Below the pieces are notes generated by a model. It saw nothing but the letters and a program-made list of their open reading frames with translations, made no database searches and was not told the origin of the DNA. A stretch of DNA of 10,087 nucleotides from Bacteroidota bacterium (GTDB taxonomy: Bacteria > Bacteroidota > Bacteroidia > Chitinophagales > Saprospiraceae). Each line of letters opens with the position of its first letter. Position 1 is the first letter of the stretch. Positions 1 to 6,749 of the stretch are shown piece after piece. A program made the position numbers and the translations under genes. Where the stretch lies: assembly GCA_008501835.1 (NCBI GenBank), contig QQUB01000194.1, forward strand, positions 1 through 10,087, read 5' to 3'.

Positions 1-1
1 T

Positions 2-718
2 GGATGGCTTATAGCTCGTCTGATTTCAGCAGGGATAACCCGCCTGCTAAAGCTTGTTAAATTTGATACACTATCAGAAAAAATTAAATTCACAGATTTC
101 CTTTCCAAGGCAAATGTACAAATCTCTCCAAGCGGATTGATAGGTAAATTCGCTTATTGGATTTTAATGCTCCTGGTTATTATTTCTGCTTCAGATGCCA
201 TGGGTTGGGCAGCAGTATCCAATGAAGTTTCAAAGCTCATTGGTTATTTGCCAAATCTGCTCATCGCAATTATTTTCTTTGTAGTGGGAACTTTCATCGC
301 TTCGTTTGTAAGGGATTTCATCAAAGGAGCAACAAACTCACTAGGAATTAGCACCGGAAAATTGATAAGTACCGTGGTTTTCTACTTGCTTTTCATCATC
401 GTGACTTTAACGGCCTTGGAACAAGCTGGCGTAGATACCTCCATAATCACCTCAAATCTATTGATGATTATGGGCGCAATATTGGCAGCAGCAGCGATTT
501 CTTATGGCATTGCCTCCAGAGATCTGCTGGCGAATATCATGGCAAGTTTTTTCTGTCGCCGAACATTCCATGTTGGACAAGTCATCGAGGTAAAAGGCAT
601 TAAGGGTAAAATCATTTCAGTCAATAATGTTTCGGTCATTATACAAAATGAAAATGAAAATAAAATAGTGATCCCTGCTCATCGGTTATTAACCAATGAG
701 GTGAAAATTATAATCTAG
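2..718 (+). CDS. MscS-family mechanosensitive channel, 3' part (5' end outside window)
   Basis: Inner-membrane channel-type protein; relatives open under membrane tension and relieve osmotic stress, though the gating of this subfamily is less well known. The reading frame is open from base 2, so the gene starts before the window; the TTG at 137 is internal. In the visible 238 residues, an amphipathic start (GWLIARLIS) is followed by membrane segments near residues 50-66, 82-105 and 120-137, where YLPNLLIAI resembles the conserved TM-helix repeat seen in these proteins. A Gly/Ala-rich pore-lining helix with GAILAAAAISYGIASRDLLAN lies near 157-185. A beta domain with HVGQVIEVKGIKGKI and IVIPAHRLL follows near 190-235. 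The protein ends soon after this domain, as in short MscS homologues. The pore-helix/beta-domain signature makes the family call firm; ion selectivity cannot be told. Confidence 0.9.
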   Translation, partial: GWLIARLISAGITRLLKLVKFDTLSEKIKFTDFLSKANVQISPSGLIGKFAYWILMLLVIISASDAMGWAAVSNEVSKLIGYLPNLLIAIIFFVVGTFIASFVRDFIKGATNSLGISTGKLISTVVFYLLFIIVTLTALEQAGVDTSIITSNLLMIMGAILAAAAISYGIASRDLLANIMASFFCRRTFHVGQVIEVKGIKGKIISVNNVSVIIQNENENKIVIPAHRLLTNEVKIII

Positions 719-719
719 C

Positions 720-767
720 TCTTAGGGTCATCTGAAATAAAGACCCTATACAAAGATTACCCTAAGA
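720..767 (+). repeat. Inverted repeat after the MscS gene (9-bp arms, 30-nt loop)
   Basis: TCTTAGGGT at 720-728 is perfectly complementary to ACCCTAAGA at 759-767. It begins two bases after the MscS stop and is followed by a T-rich stretch (769-779), so it may be a weak terminator. The left arm can also pair with GACCCT at 742-747 and with GACCCTAA at 802-809, so the fold is ambiguous. Confidence 0.4.
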
Positions 768-782
768 ATTTTCATTTTAATA

Positions 783-805
783 GGTTCGGGCAAAACGCCC
801 GGACC
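783..805 (+). promoter_or_regulatory. GC-rich hairpin just upstream of the LapA-domain gene
   Basis: GGTTCGGGC (783-791) pairs with GCCCGGACC (797-805) over 9 bp, including one T-G wobble, around the loop AAAAC. It ends 14 bases before the ATG at 820 and has no T tract after it on either strand, so it is not a standard intrinsic terminator. It could shape the leader of the downstream mRNA or stabilise an mRNA end. The structure is seen in the sequence; the role is inferred. Confidence 0.45.
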
Positions 806-819
806 CTAATTCTAAAAAA

Positions 820-1041
820 ATGGATAAAAAAGCCGTTCAAACGAAAGGCAAATTATGGAAATTTGTTCTACAGGTAATTTTGATTACCCTGTTTTGTACT
901 TTACTTTTCCAAAACGTACACTTGGTTTCTGTAGAATTATTGTTATGGGAGGTGCATATTCCCTTAGCTTTGTTGTTGATAGGTACAGCGGTGACCGGTG
1001 TATTAATTACTTTCCTTGTCGTTTGGAAAAAAGGACGATAA
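820..1041 (+). CDS. LapA-domain small inner-membrane protein (DUF1049 type)
   Basis: A 73-residue membrane protein. A basic N-terminus (KKAVQTKGK) precedes a first membrane helix at about residues 14-31. The loop FQNVHLVSVELLLWEVHIP follows, then a second helix at about 46-67 and a basic end (WKKGR). The QN...V.L.LLxWxxxIPLALLL pattern is the hallmark of the LapA domain. In Escherichia coli LapA works with LapB in control of lipopolysaccharide synthesis; in Bacteroidota the members are mostly uncharacterised, so that role should not be assumed. No LapB-like gene is nearby. The ATG at 820 follows an A-rich leader typical of the phylum. It lies 101 bp after the channel gene, behind a hairpin, and before the terminator at 1183-1245, so it may be read alone or with the channel gene. 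Confidence 0.8.
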   Translation: MDKKAVQTKGKLWKFVLQVILITLFCTLLFQNVHLVSVELLLWEVHIPLALLLIGTAVTGVLITFLVVWKKGR

Positions 1042-1055
1042 ATTAATTACAATAA

Positions 1056-1158
1056 TCACCCTTGTCAATAAATTGAGATTTTGTTTGAGGGTGAATAAAA
1101 GGAAAAGGGACTGTTTTCAAGAGGTAAATCCTTGAATGTTCATTTTGTCATTGAAAAC
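1056..1158 (+). repeat. Cluster of short inverted repeats in the 254-bp gap before the TonB receptor
   Basis: The gap 1042-1295 has no gene. Three hairpin possibilities lie here. TCACCCT (1056-1062) pairs with AGGGTGA (1088-1094). TTCAAG (1116-1121) pairs with CTTGAA (1131-1136). GTTTTCAA (1113-1120) pairs with TTGAAAAC (1151-1158). The last two share bases and exclude each other. This could be a structured 3' trailer of the LapA-domain mRNA. No known riboswitch was recognised. Confidence 0.3.
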
Positions 1159-1182
1159 TAATTAACAGGACCTGAACATTAA

Positions 1183-1245
1183 AAGCGTTTTAAGTTTATT
1201 GTTATGTCACAGAAATGCAATACTCTTAAAACGCTTCTTTTTTTT
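1183..1245 (+). terminator. Rho-independent terminator (12-bp stem, T8 tract)
   Basis: AAGCGTTTTAAG (1183-1194) pairs perfectly with CTTAAAACGCTT (1225-1236). Inside the loop, TATTG (1197-1201) can pair with CAATA (1218-1222), giving a long, nearly continuous hairpin. One C later comes a run of eight T (1238-1245). It probably ends transcripts coming from the LapA-domain gene and insulates the receptor gene, whose promoter follows 15 bases later. Confidence 0.75.
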
Positions 1246-1259
1246 CTCCCCTACTCTAC

Positions 1260-1267
1260 TATCTTTG
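1260..1267 (+). promoter_or_regulatory. Bacteroidota-type -7 promoter element for the TonB receptor
   Basis: TATCTTTG is an exact match to the TAnnTTTG -7 consensus used by the main sigma factor of Bacteroidota. It lies 28 bases before the ATG at 1296, which would give a leader of roughly 20 nt. The expected TTG-like -33 box is not clear, because that position falls in the T tract of the terminator. It is the only exact match I found in an intergenic region upstream of a gene in this window. Confidence 0.6.
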
Positions 1268-1295
1268 CCTCCCAACTAAAATGATGTAATTAACT

Positions 1296-3137
1296 ATGAA
1301 TCGAACATTTATTTTTCTAATTTTAGCTGGGTTGACATTTTCCGGTACTTTATTTGGCCAACGAACAGAAGATATCGAAGAGGTGGTTGTGCTGGAGAAA
1401 CGTATTGAAACACCTTATTCCGAACAAACCAGGAGTATTGAAGTCATAACAAGAGAAGAGATTGCCAATGCTCCTGTAAACAACGTTCAGGACCTGTTAA
1501 ATTATTACAGCGGTATTGATATCAGACAACGGGGACCACATGGAGTCCAGGCAGATGCAGGGATCCGTGGCGGCACCTTTGAACAGGTGCTTATCCTGGT
1601 AAACGGAATCCGGGTTTCTGATCCACAGACCGGTCATCACTCACTCAACTTGCCTGTTGATATTGAAAACATTGAAAGAATAGAGATCCTTAAAGGACCT
1701 GGCTCGAGGATATTTGGGCAAAATGCTTTTTCAGGGGCTATTAACATTATTACCAAAAAACCAGGAAAGTCCGGTTTGAAGGCTCAGGTTACCTATGGAG
1801 AAAATGCTCTTTTAGGAGGAAAAATATCTGCAGCTAAGGCTGGGGAAAAATGGAGCCACTACATTTCCGGCAACCATGATCAAAGCGATGGATATAAGTA
1901 CAATACAGATTACAAGATATCCAACATTTTTTATCAGTCTGGCAGAGACATTCATCAGGGACAAATTAATTTGATGGCAGGATTTACCAATCGTGCTTTT
2001 GGAGCTAATGGCTTTTATGCCAGCCCGGATTTTATGGATCAGTATGAGGAAGTTCAGACCAGTCTTATTGCCCTAAGTTATAAACAACTGATTTCAGAGA
2101 AAGTCCAGCTAAAGAGTAATATTTACTGGAGACGAAATCAGGACGAATATCTTTTCCTCCGTCATAACCCTTCATTTTTCAGAAACCTTCACATCAACAA
2201 TACTCTGGGAGCAGAAGTTAATGTTCAATCCTATAATAAACTTGGAGCCCTTGGAGCAGGAATTGACTTCAATAAGGTATGGTTGTCCAGTAATAATCTT
2301 GGCCAGCGGGAAAGAACTGTATTTAGTTTGTCTGCCGAACAAAGGTTTTCTTTATTGGATGATAAATTAAAAATCACACCAGGCATCCAGTTTAACTATT
2401 ATTCAGATTTTGATCCGGTATTTCTTCCAGGGATCGATTTCGGATATGAATTGCTGGAAGGCATGGGATTGTTTGCTAACGCAGGATACACTTACAGAGT
2501 ACCTTCCTACACAGATTTGTTCTACAGCAGTCCCATTAACCTCGGTAATGGAAGTTTGCAGCCAGAATATGCGTTGAGTTATGAAGTAGGTTTGCGATCT
2601 ACTGCAGTTAAAGGTGTAGAAGCTCAATTAAGCTGGTTCTACAGGGATGGACGCGATATTATAGACTGGGTCATTGAAACCCCGGGAGACAGCGTCTGGA
2701 GGGCTAATAATATTGCTGAACTTTCCCATACCGGATTCGATGCTTCTGTTGACATCAGATTTAAAAGACTTTTGGATAAAAAGAATTACTGGCTCGATTA
2801 TATCAATTTCGGTCTCACCTACATCGATGCCAAAGTTAACCAAAGTGGTTTGAGTTCGAAATATGCGCTTGAAAATTTGAATTTTCAGTTTACCTCCAAT
2901 ATCCGAATCAACTATATTGGAAACAAACTATATCAGACTTTCTCCATGCGATATTTTGATCGCGTAAATCTGGAAGATTATTTCATCGCCAACACTAGAT
3001 TAACCTGGCAAGGTAACCGGTTTAAGATTTTTGCCAATGTGAGTAATATCTTTGACAAGGAATACAAAGAAACCAATCTGGTGGTAATGCCGGGCAGATG
3101 GGCTTCTTTGGGGGTTGTCTTTAAGCTTGAAAAGTAA
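1296..3137 (+). CDS. TonB-dependent outer-membrane receptor, BtuB-like
   Basis: A 613-residue outer-membrane receptor that would import a ligand using TonB-transmitted energy. A signal peptide covers about residues 1-21 (cleavage before QRTED). A TonB-box-like segment, DIEEVVVLEKR, lies at 26-36. The plug domain at about 42-155 has VNNVQDLLNYYSGIDI, IRGGTFEQVLILVNGIRV and RIEILKGPGSRIFGQNAF, ending in GAINIITKKPG, very like the plug of vitamin B12 and colicin-type receptors. The rest is a beta barrel ending in PGRWASLGVVFKLEK. It lacks the carboxypeptidase-like N-terminal domain of SusC proteins, and no SusD partner is adjacent, so a polysaccharide-uptake role is unlikely. The ligand (cobalamin, siderophore, haem or another small molecule) cannot be told: no transporter, cobalamin gene or recognisable riboswitch lies beside it. 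It has its own promoter and a hairpin 25 bp after the stop. Confidence 0.9.
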   Translation: MNRTFIFLILAGLTFSGTLFGQRTEDIEEVVVLEKRIETPYSEQTRSIEVITREEIANAPVNNVQDLLNYYSGIDIRQRGPHGVQADAGIRGGTFEQVLILVNGIRVSDPQTGHHSLNLPVDIENIERIEILKGPGSRIFGQNAFSGAINIITKKPGKSGLKAQVTYGENALLGGKISAAKAGEKWSHYISGNHDQSDGYKYNTDYKISNIFYQSGRDIHQGQINLMAGFTNRAFGANGFYASPDFMDQYEEVQTSLIALSYKQLISEKVQLKSNIYWRRNQDEYLFLRHNPSFFRNLHINNTLGAEVNVQSYNKLGALGAGIDFNKVWLSSNNLGQRERTVFSLSAEQRFSLLDDKLKITPGIQFNYYSDFDPVFLPGIDFGYELLEGMGLFANAGYTYRVPSYTDLFYSSPINLGNGSLQPEYALSYEVGLRSTAVKGVEAQLSWFYRDGRDIIDWVIETPGDSVWRANNIAELSHTGFDASVDIRFKRLLDKKNYWLDYINFGLTYIDAKVNQSGLSSKYALENLNFQFTSNIRINYIGNKLYQTFSMRYFDRVNLEDYFIANTRLTWQGNRFKIFANVSNIFDKEYKETNLVVMPGRWASLGVVFKLEK

Positions 3138-3161
3138 GGACTTAAATAAAGGTGAAAATAC

Positions 3162-3210
3162 ATCAATGGGTGTGGCTTGAAACATATGGTGCCACACCCA
3201 TTGGTATTTT
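3162..3210. terminator. Hairpin between convergent genes, probably bidirectional terminator
   Basis: CAATGGGTGTGGC (3164-3176) pairs perfectly with GCCACACCCATTG (3191-3203) and extends two further pairs, one a wobble, around a 14-nt loop. It lies between the ends of the receptor gene (stop at 3135-3137) and the sialidase gene (stop at 3274-3276). A short T run follows on the plus strand (3207-3210), and a T-containing stretch, TGTATTTTC, follows on the minus strand. The convergent setting and stable stem support termination from both sides. Confidence 0.75.
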
Positions 3211-3273
3211 AGTGATTTGGCCTACTCCACCTGTACACTTTATGAAAAAAGAACCTGGTTCCCAGCCATTTCT

Positions 3274-4944
3274 TTATTCTCGGGATTTCGAATTATTCTG
3301 CATCAACTCCTGAAGACTGATTTTTTGAAAAACCAGATCAGCCTGGCTGCCTTCATATAAAATTCCAATAGTGTTTTCATCAATGCTGGTCAAACAGGAA
3401 TATCCCCGCCCCCTTCCTTCATCGATCAGCGTGAAATACTTTTCCTGCCAGGTCATGCCTTCGTCTTCACTAACTTTGATAGTCATATTCTGTCTGGTAT
3501 ATTGATCAAAAGGATTAGAGAAAATCAGTATGGATTTTCGTTGACCTCCAACCGTATAATCATGTCTGATCAGACTCGCCATACAAACGGGTTCGGGCAA
3601 TGCTTTCATGGAGGTTGGATGTTCCACCCAGGTTTTGCCCAAATCATTTGTGGTTGCTACGGAACGAGCACCTTTGCCATTTCTTCCAGTTGGTCCGGAA
3701 CCTCTGTTGTCCCGCATATTTAACATCAACGCCCCATCGGATAATTCTACAATCTGGGCTTCGGTAGTATTGGATTTTGCACCCGTTCCAATGTGCCAGC
3801 ATTGTCCCTGATCTTTACTGTAAATAAGGGTTGAATGAGGCATTTCATTTTCATCTTTGAATTGAGCGGGAAAGACCAGGGTGCCATCCTTCAGGGTAAT
3901 GCCTTTTCCAGGGCCCTGAAGCAATAAATGCCAGCCCGGATCTTTGATTTGGCTGGTAATGTTAATGGGTGCAGACCATGTCTTTCCATCATCTTCGCTT
4001 TTAACCAATACAAATTGGCTTGTTTCTGCAGGTGTCATTCCTTGTTTCGAAGCCCACCAGTTTCTTTTTCCAGGATGCCCATGGGCCCAAACAGCTGCCA
4101 CCCAAATGGTATTCGTATGTCGATCAACCAGCACAGCAGGATCACCAATCCCGTTCTGTTCATTTGGTAAATCTCCCCATTCTCCCATATCCATAATAAT
4201 TCTCATCGGTTCCCAGGTCTGGCCACCATCTGTACTTCTGTTCATGCCAACGTCTATATCCTCCTGTAAATCAACAGCGCTGTTTCTGCGAATGTCGTAA
4301 ACTGCGATTAATGTTCCGGAATTTGTCGTAGCCAGCCCTGGGATTCTATAGGTATCCACTCCCCTGTCGTTATGTTTTCTCAAGGCAATTCCTGTCCGTT
4401 GTAAAGGATATTCCGGAGAACCTGAAATAGCTTTATATTGCTTGCCGGTTTTTATGGCAGTAATACTGGCAGAAACCTTGTTCAATAAATCAGCAGATTC
4501 GTTTAGGGTTAAGGATAACCAGAAGTTATTTTCACCCAACAAAAGATCCTGCTGGCCACTTATCAAGAGCCGCTTGCTAATCTCCGTGGATTTGCCAAAT
4601 TCCTTTTCTATTGAAAAATTTTCTTCTTTGGCGGTATAGAAAACTTTAACCTCCTTAATATCAGACAAATCAAAGGTTCGGGAAAGGTCAACTTTAAATC
4701 CGTCAATACTTGAGGGACTATTTTCTCCTGTTGTTCTGATATTTATCCTGGAAACAGGGTTGTTTTCCTTACTCCGTAATACCGGATAGATGGGAACAAA
4801 ACAATGAATCTCTCCGGCTATTGTGGTTTTGTCAATATGATACTGTGTCCTGTTATTGTCATTGACCTGAAGGGAAGAGTTTACCTTACAGCTGGAAAAA
4901 GAAAGTAGAAAACCTATTAAAATATATAGAGTTATATTGTTCAT
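3274..4944 (-). CDS. Exo-alpha-sialidase, GH33, lipoprotein
   Basis: Hydrolyses terminal sialic acids from glycans. The 556-residue protein begins with a lipoprotein signal whose lipobox ends at Cys19 (SFSSC), predicting a lipid-anchored, probably surface-exposed enzyme. Residues about 25-180 match the N-terminal domain found before Bacteroides NanH-type catalytic domains. The six-bladed propeller has the YRIP motif with Arg200. It also has a probable acid/base Asp225, Glu395 (TEAQ), Arg411, Arg484, the probable nucleophile Tyr515 (GYSCL) and Glu531. Residue roles are assigned by comparison with known sialidases. Five Asp boxes are visible: 237-244, 316-323, 376-383 (Cys in place of Thr), 432-439 and 492-499. 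All key residues are present, so it should be active. No sialic-acid uptake or catabolic genes lie in the window. The start at 4944 is 45 bp after the acyltransferase remnant, so the two probably share a transcript. Confidence 0.93.
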   Translation of the reverse strand: MNNITLYILIGFLLSFSSCKVNSSLQVNDNNRTQYHIDKTTIAGEIHCFVPIYPVLRSKENNPVSRINIRTTGENSPSSIDGFKVDLSRTFDLSDIKEVKVFYTAKEENFSIEKEFGKSTEISKRLLISGQQDLLLGENNFWLSLTLNESADLLNKVSASITAIKTGKQYKAISGSPEYPLQRTGIALRKHNDRGVDTYRIPGLATTNSGTLIAVYDIRRNSAVDLQEDIDVGMNRSTDGGQTWEPMRIIMDMGEWGDLPNEQNGIGDPAVLVDRHTNTIWVAAVWAHGHPGKRNWWASKQGMTPAETSQFVLVKSEDDGKTWSAPINITSQIKDPGWHLLLQGPGKGITLKDGTLVFPAQFKDENEMPHSTLIYSKDQGQCWHIGTGAKSNTTEAQIVELSDGALMLNMRDNRGSGPTGRNGKGARSVATTNDLGKTWVEHPTSMKALPEPVCMASLIRHDYTVGGQRKSILIFSNPFDQYTRQNMTIKVSEDEGMTWQEKYFTLIDEGRGRGYSCLTSIDENTIGILYEGSQADLVFQKISLQELMQNNSKSRE

Positions 4945-4989
4945 TAGAAGGAAGATTGATATTGTCTTTGAAATCGTTTTAAAAATGGC

Positions 4990-5136
4990 TCATAAAATCC
5001 GCTCCCCTAAGACCGGTATTTTTTTGGCCAAGTAAGCTATTACAAAACTTACAACTAGCTGTAATACCACCAGAACGATCAAGAATATTCTCAGGTTGTC
5101 GATGTAGTAAAGTCGGGGTTTGGTTGTATTACTCAT
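4990..5136 (-). pseudogene. Internally deleted acyltransferase-3 family gene remnant (48 codons)
   Basis: This 48-codon ORF starts MSNTTKPRLYYIDNLRIFLI, which looks like the conserved N-terminus and first membrane helix of acyltransferase family 3 / OpgC-like proteins. It ends SFVIAYLAKKIPVLGERIL, which looks like the last membrane helix and the usual Lys/Arg-Ile-Pro tail of the same family. Full proteins run to about 350-400 residues with around ten helices; here the two ends are joined in frame near VVLQLVV. The simplest reading is one large in-frame deletion. Intact relatives move acyl groups onto sugars or surface polymers; this product has no catalytic core. It could still be made as a two-helix membrane peptide. 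It lies 45 bp before the sialidase gene on the same strand. A weak -7-like TATTTTAG lies at 5203-5210 (minus strand). The family assignment rests on recalled consensus, not an alignment. Confidence 0.65.
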
Positions 5137-5313
5137 GTTTAATGCTTATTGTTGAATAGGGTGATCTATTGAACTTTCCAATTATTCCTCTCCTTTCTTT
5201 TGCTAAAATAACAATGTTTTATTCCTTTTTGCATGATGGTATTAAACCCAATACCTCCACCAGTATGTTCTAAAATCAATCCAAAATCACCTTTATATAT
5301 TTGACAGCCAGAA
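5137..5313. other. 177-bp gap with no supported gene
   Basis: Upstream of the acyltransferase remnant and downstream of the methyltransferase stop. It holds a small hairpin (GGTATT 5238-5243 with AATACC 5250-5255) and the weak promoter-like TATTTTAG (5203-5210, minus strand), one base from TAnnTTTG. A minus-strand open frame without a usable start ends at 5166; it was not accepted as a gene. No strong terminator for the upstream operon was seen. Confidence 0.4.
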
Positions 5314-5931
5314 TTACTCTTTTTGTACTATGATCAATTTATGATCCATTGTTTCTCTTTTTTCCAGGTCTTTTAATGTTGTAAAAGTCTTTTCGTAAAG
5401 AGGATTGAAATTATTTTGCTTGATTAAAGATTTTATGTAGTCTTTGCTATGATGATATACGTTCACTTCATCTGAGGTTTCGATAACAAATGATTTATCA
5501 TCCCTGGAGTTTTCAATAATGGTAAATGCAAAAAATCCATTGGATTTTACTGCCCTGCCAATTTCTGCAAAAATCTCGTCCAAGCTTGAGAAGAAATGAA
5601 AGACTCCAAGACAGATCAGGTATTCGAAATGCGCTTCCGGATAAGGTATTTCATCTTCAAGGATATCAAATAAAAGAACTTCTTTAAACACCTTCTTTGC
5701 TTCACAAATAGCCAGCATTTCAGATGAATTATCTAATCCATAAAGTTCGACTTGCATATCGTGAAACTGTTGAGAACTAATACCTGTCCCCACTCCTATG
5801 TCTAATAATTTGGTATCCTTCCGAATATATTTTGACAAATAATTAAATAACAGATCAGGCGCTTTCCATTGATATTGTCTGCACAAATCATCGTATTCGG
5901 AAGCAATATCTTTATAATCGTAGCTGCTCAT
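5314..5931 (-). CDS. Class I SAM-dependent methyltransferase, substrate unknown
   Basis: A 205-residue cytoplasmic methyltransferase of the Rossmann-like class I fold. Motif I is LLDIGVGTG (residues 42-50), the acidic ribose-binding residue is probably Asp67 (LYGLDNSSEML), and LICLGVFHFF with the following RAVKSNGFFAFT (126-137) forms the later strands. The N-terminal YDDLCRQYQWKAPDLL resembles small methyltransferases of the METTL27/WBSCR27 group, but the substrate is unknown. I chose the ATG at 5931: it has an A/G-rich leader (GGAAAAGTGAAAAA). The in-frame upstream alternative at 5973 is a TTG that would overlap the preceding gene. It sits 31 bp after the CPBP protease gene and is the last gene of that transcript. 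Confidence 0.85.
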   Translation of the reverse strand: MSSYDYKDIASEYDDLCRQYQWKAPDLLFNYLSKYIRKDTKLLDIGVGTGISSQQFHDMQVELYGLDNSSEMLAICEAKKVFKEVLLFDILEDEIPYPEAHFEYLICLGVFHFFSSLDEIFAEIGRAVKSNGFFAFTIIENSRDDKSFVIETSDEVNVYHHSKDYIKSLIKQNNFNPLYEKTFTTLKDLEKRETMDHKLIIVQKE

Positions 5932-5962
5932 TTTTTCACTTTTCCATATTATGAAATAAACG

Positions 5963-6748
5963 CTATCCAACAACTAAAGCAATGATTGATGCCACGCTTA
6001 ATAGGAAATTTGCTACAATATGTGTGACAAAAGCAGGTAAAATACTCTTACTTAAATAAACAGTCAGGGCTGTTGCCAGGCTTAGAATAATTAGCATAGG
6101 GAATAGCCACAACTGAAATGTATGGTATAGTGCAAATAAGAGTCCATTGACAACCCAGCTCCATTTTCCCAGATTCTGCATTTTAGGCAATAACCAACTT
6201 CTGAAATAGATTTCTTCAGCAAGAATATTAAGCAATAATGCAATTGACATGATTATTAATAATACATAGTTCCCTTTTAATGGATAATTTGGTGAAAGAA
6301 GGTCCATGTCTGTATTCATGGGATCTATGGATGGGTTTAACCAAAAGGGCATATAATCAGGAATGGATAATCCTGGTAAGGCTTTAAAAAAATCAACGGT
6401 TGGAGATGCTACTACGGATAGAATAATTCCCACTATCATTATGCCCAAACAGATCAACCACTGTTTAATGCTAATTTTCTTAATCAGTAGTCTTTCTCCG
6501 ATCGAAATGTCCAGGGCTTTTGCTTCTTTCTTTATCAGGAAGAACCCAATGATCGTAAAAATTAATAGCATGCTCGATGCTATGACACCCCACATCAATA
6601 CTTTAGGATATCCTAAGGAAATCATCTTAGGCAATACAAACCGAAATCCGAAAAAGGCAAATGCGCTTGGAAGGAAAAATGCCAATAGTAATTGGACAAC
6701 ATTTAATTGCTTTAGTTTCCTCCAGTCAAAAGTTGAATTTAACATCAT
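5963..6748 (-). CDS. CPBP family intramembrane glutamic endopeptidase (Abi/CAAX type)
   Basis: A 261-residue integral membrane protein with about seven or eight hydrophobic helices. The three family motifs are present: EEIYFR at residues 178-183 (catalytic Glu178/Glu179 and Arg183), FALYH at 205-209 (His209) and HIVAN at 243-247 (His243, Asn247). Relatives include eukaryotic Rce1, which trims CAAX proteins, and bacterial proteins linked to bacteriocin maturation or self-immunity; most bacterial members have no known substrate. The complete motif set predicts an active protease. Two ATG codons stand in tandem at 6748 and 6745. The first is one base after the stop of the upstream outer-membrane gene (stop 6750-6752), so translation is probably coupled. 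No bacteriocin precursor was seen nearby. Confidence 0.9.
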   Translation of the reverse strand: MMLNSTFDWRKLKQLNVVQLLLAFFLPSAFAFFGFRFVLPKMISLGYPKVLMWGVIASSMLLIFTIIGFFLIKKEAKALDISIGERLLIKKISIKQWLICLGIMIVGIILSVVASPTVDFFKALPGLSIPDYMPFWLNPSIDPMNTDMDLLSPNYPLKGNYVLLIIMSIALLLNILAEEIYFRSWLLPKMQNLGKWSWVVNGLLFALYHTFQLWLFPMLIILSLATALTVYLSKSILPAFVTHIVANFLLSVASIIALVVG

Positions 6749-6749
6749 C

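Noticed and set aside
137..139. TTG at 137 as the start of the channel gene
   Set aside because: The same frame is open and codes for family-like sequence back to base 2, so the start lies outside the window.
1065..1076. TCAAT-N2-ATTGA dyad as an operator
   Set aside because: Too short and A/T-rich to separate from chance, and far from the promoter at 1260.
1042..1182. Cobalamin riboswitch before the TonB receptor
   Set aside because: The sequence lacks the conserved core, and the exact terminator and promoter arrangement explains the region without it.
3944..4300. 118-codon plus-strand ORF
   Set aside because: It lies wholly antisense to the sialidase catalytic domain, which has all its motifs; the ORF shows no recognisable domain or leader.
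4945..5313. Mobile element or IS remnant to explain the gap
   Set aside because: No terminal inverted repeats, target duplications or transposase-like sequence were seen; the acyltransferase remnant explains most of it.
5166..5330. Minus-strand open frame containing LEHTGGGIGFN, suggestive of a histidine-kinase remnant
   Set aside because: It has no start codon until 22 codons before the end, overlaps the methyltransferase 3' end, and lacks any other kinase motif.
5932..5973. Longer methyltransferase start at 5973
   Set aside because: It begins with TTG, overlaps the protease gene by 11 bp, and its extra 14 residues do not look like the family; the ATG at 5931 has a good leader.
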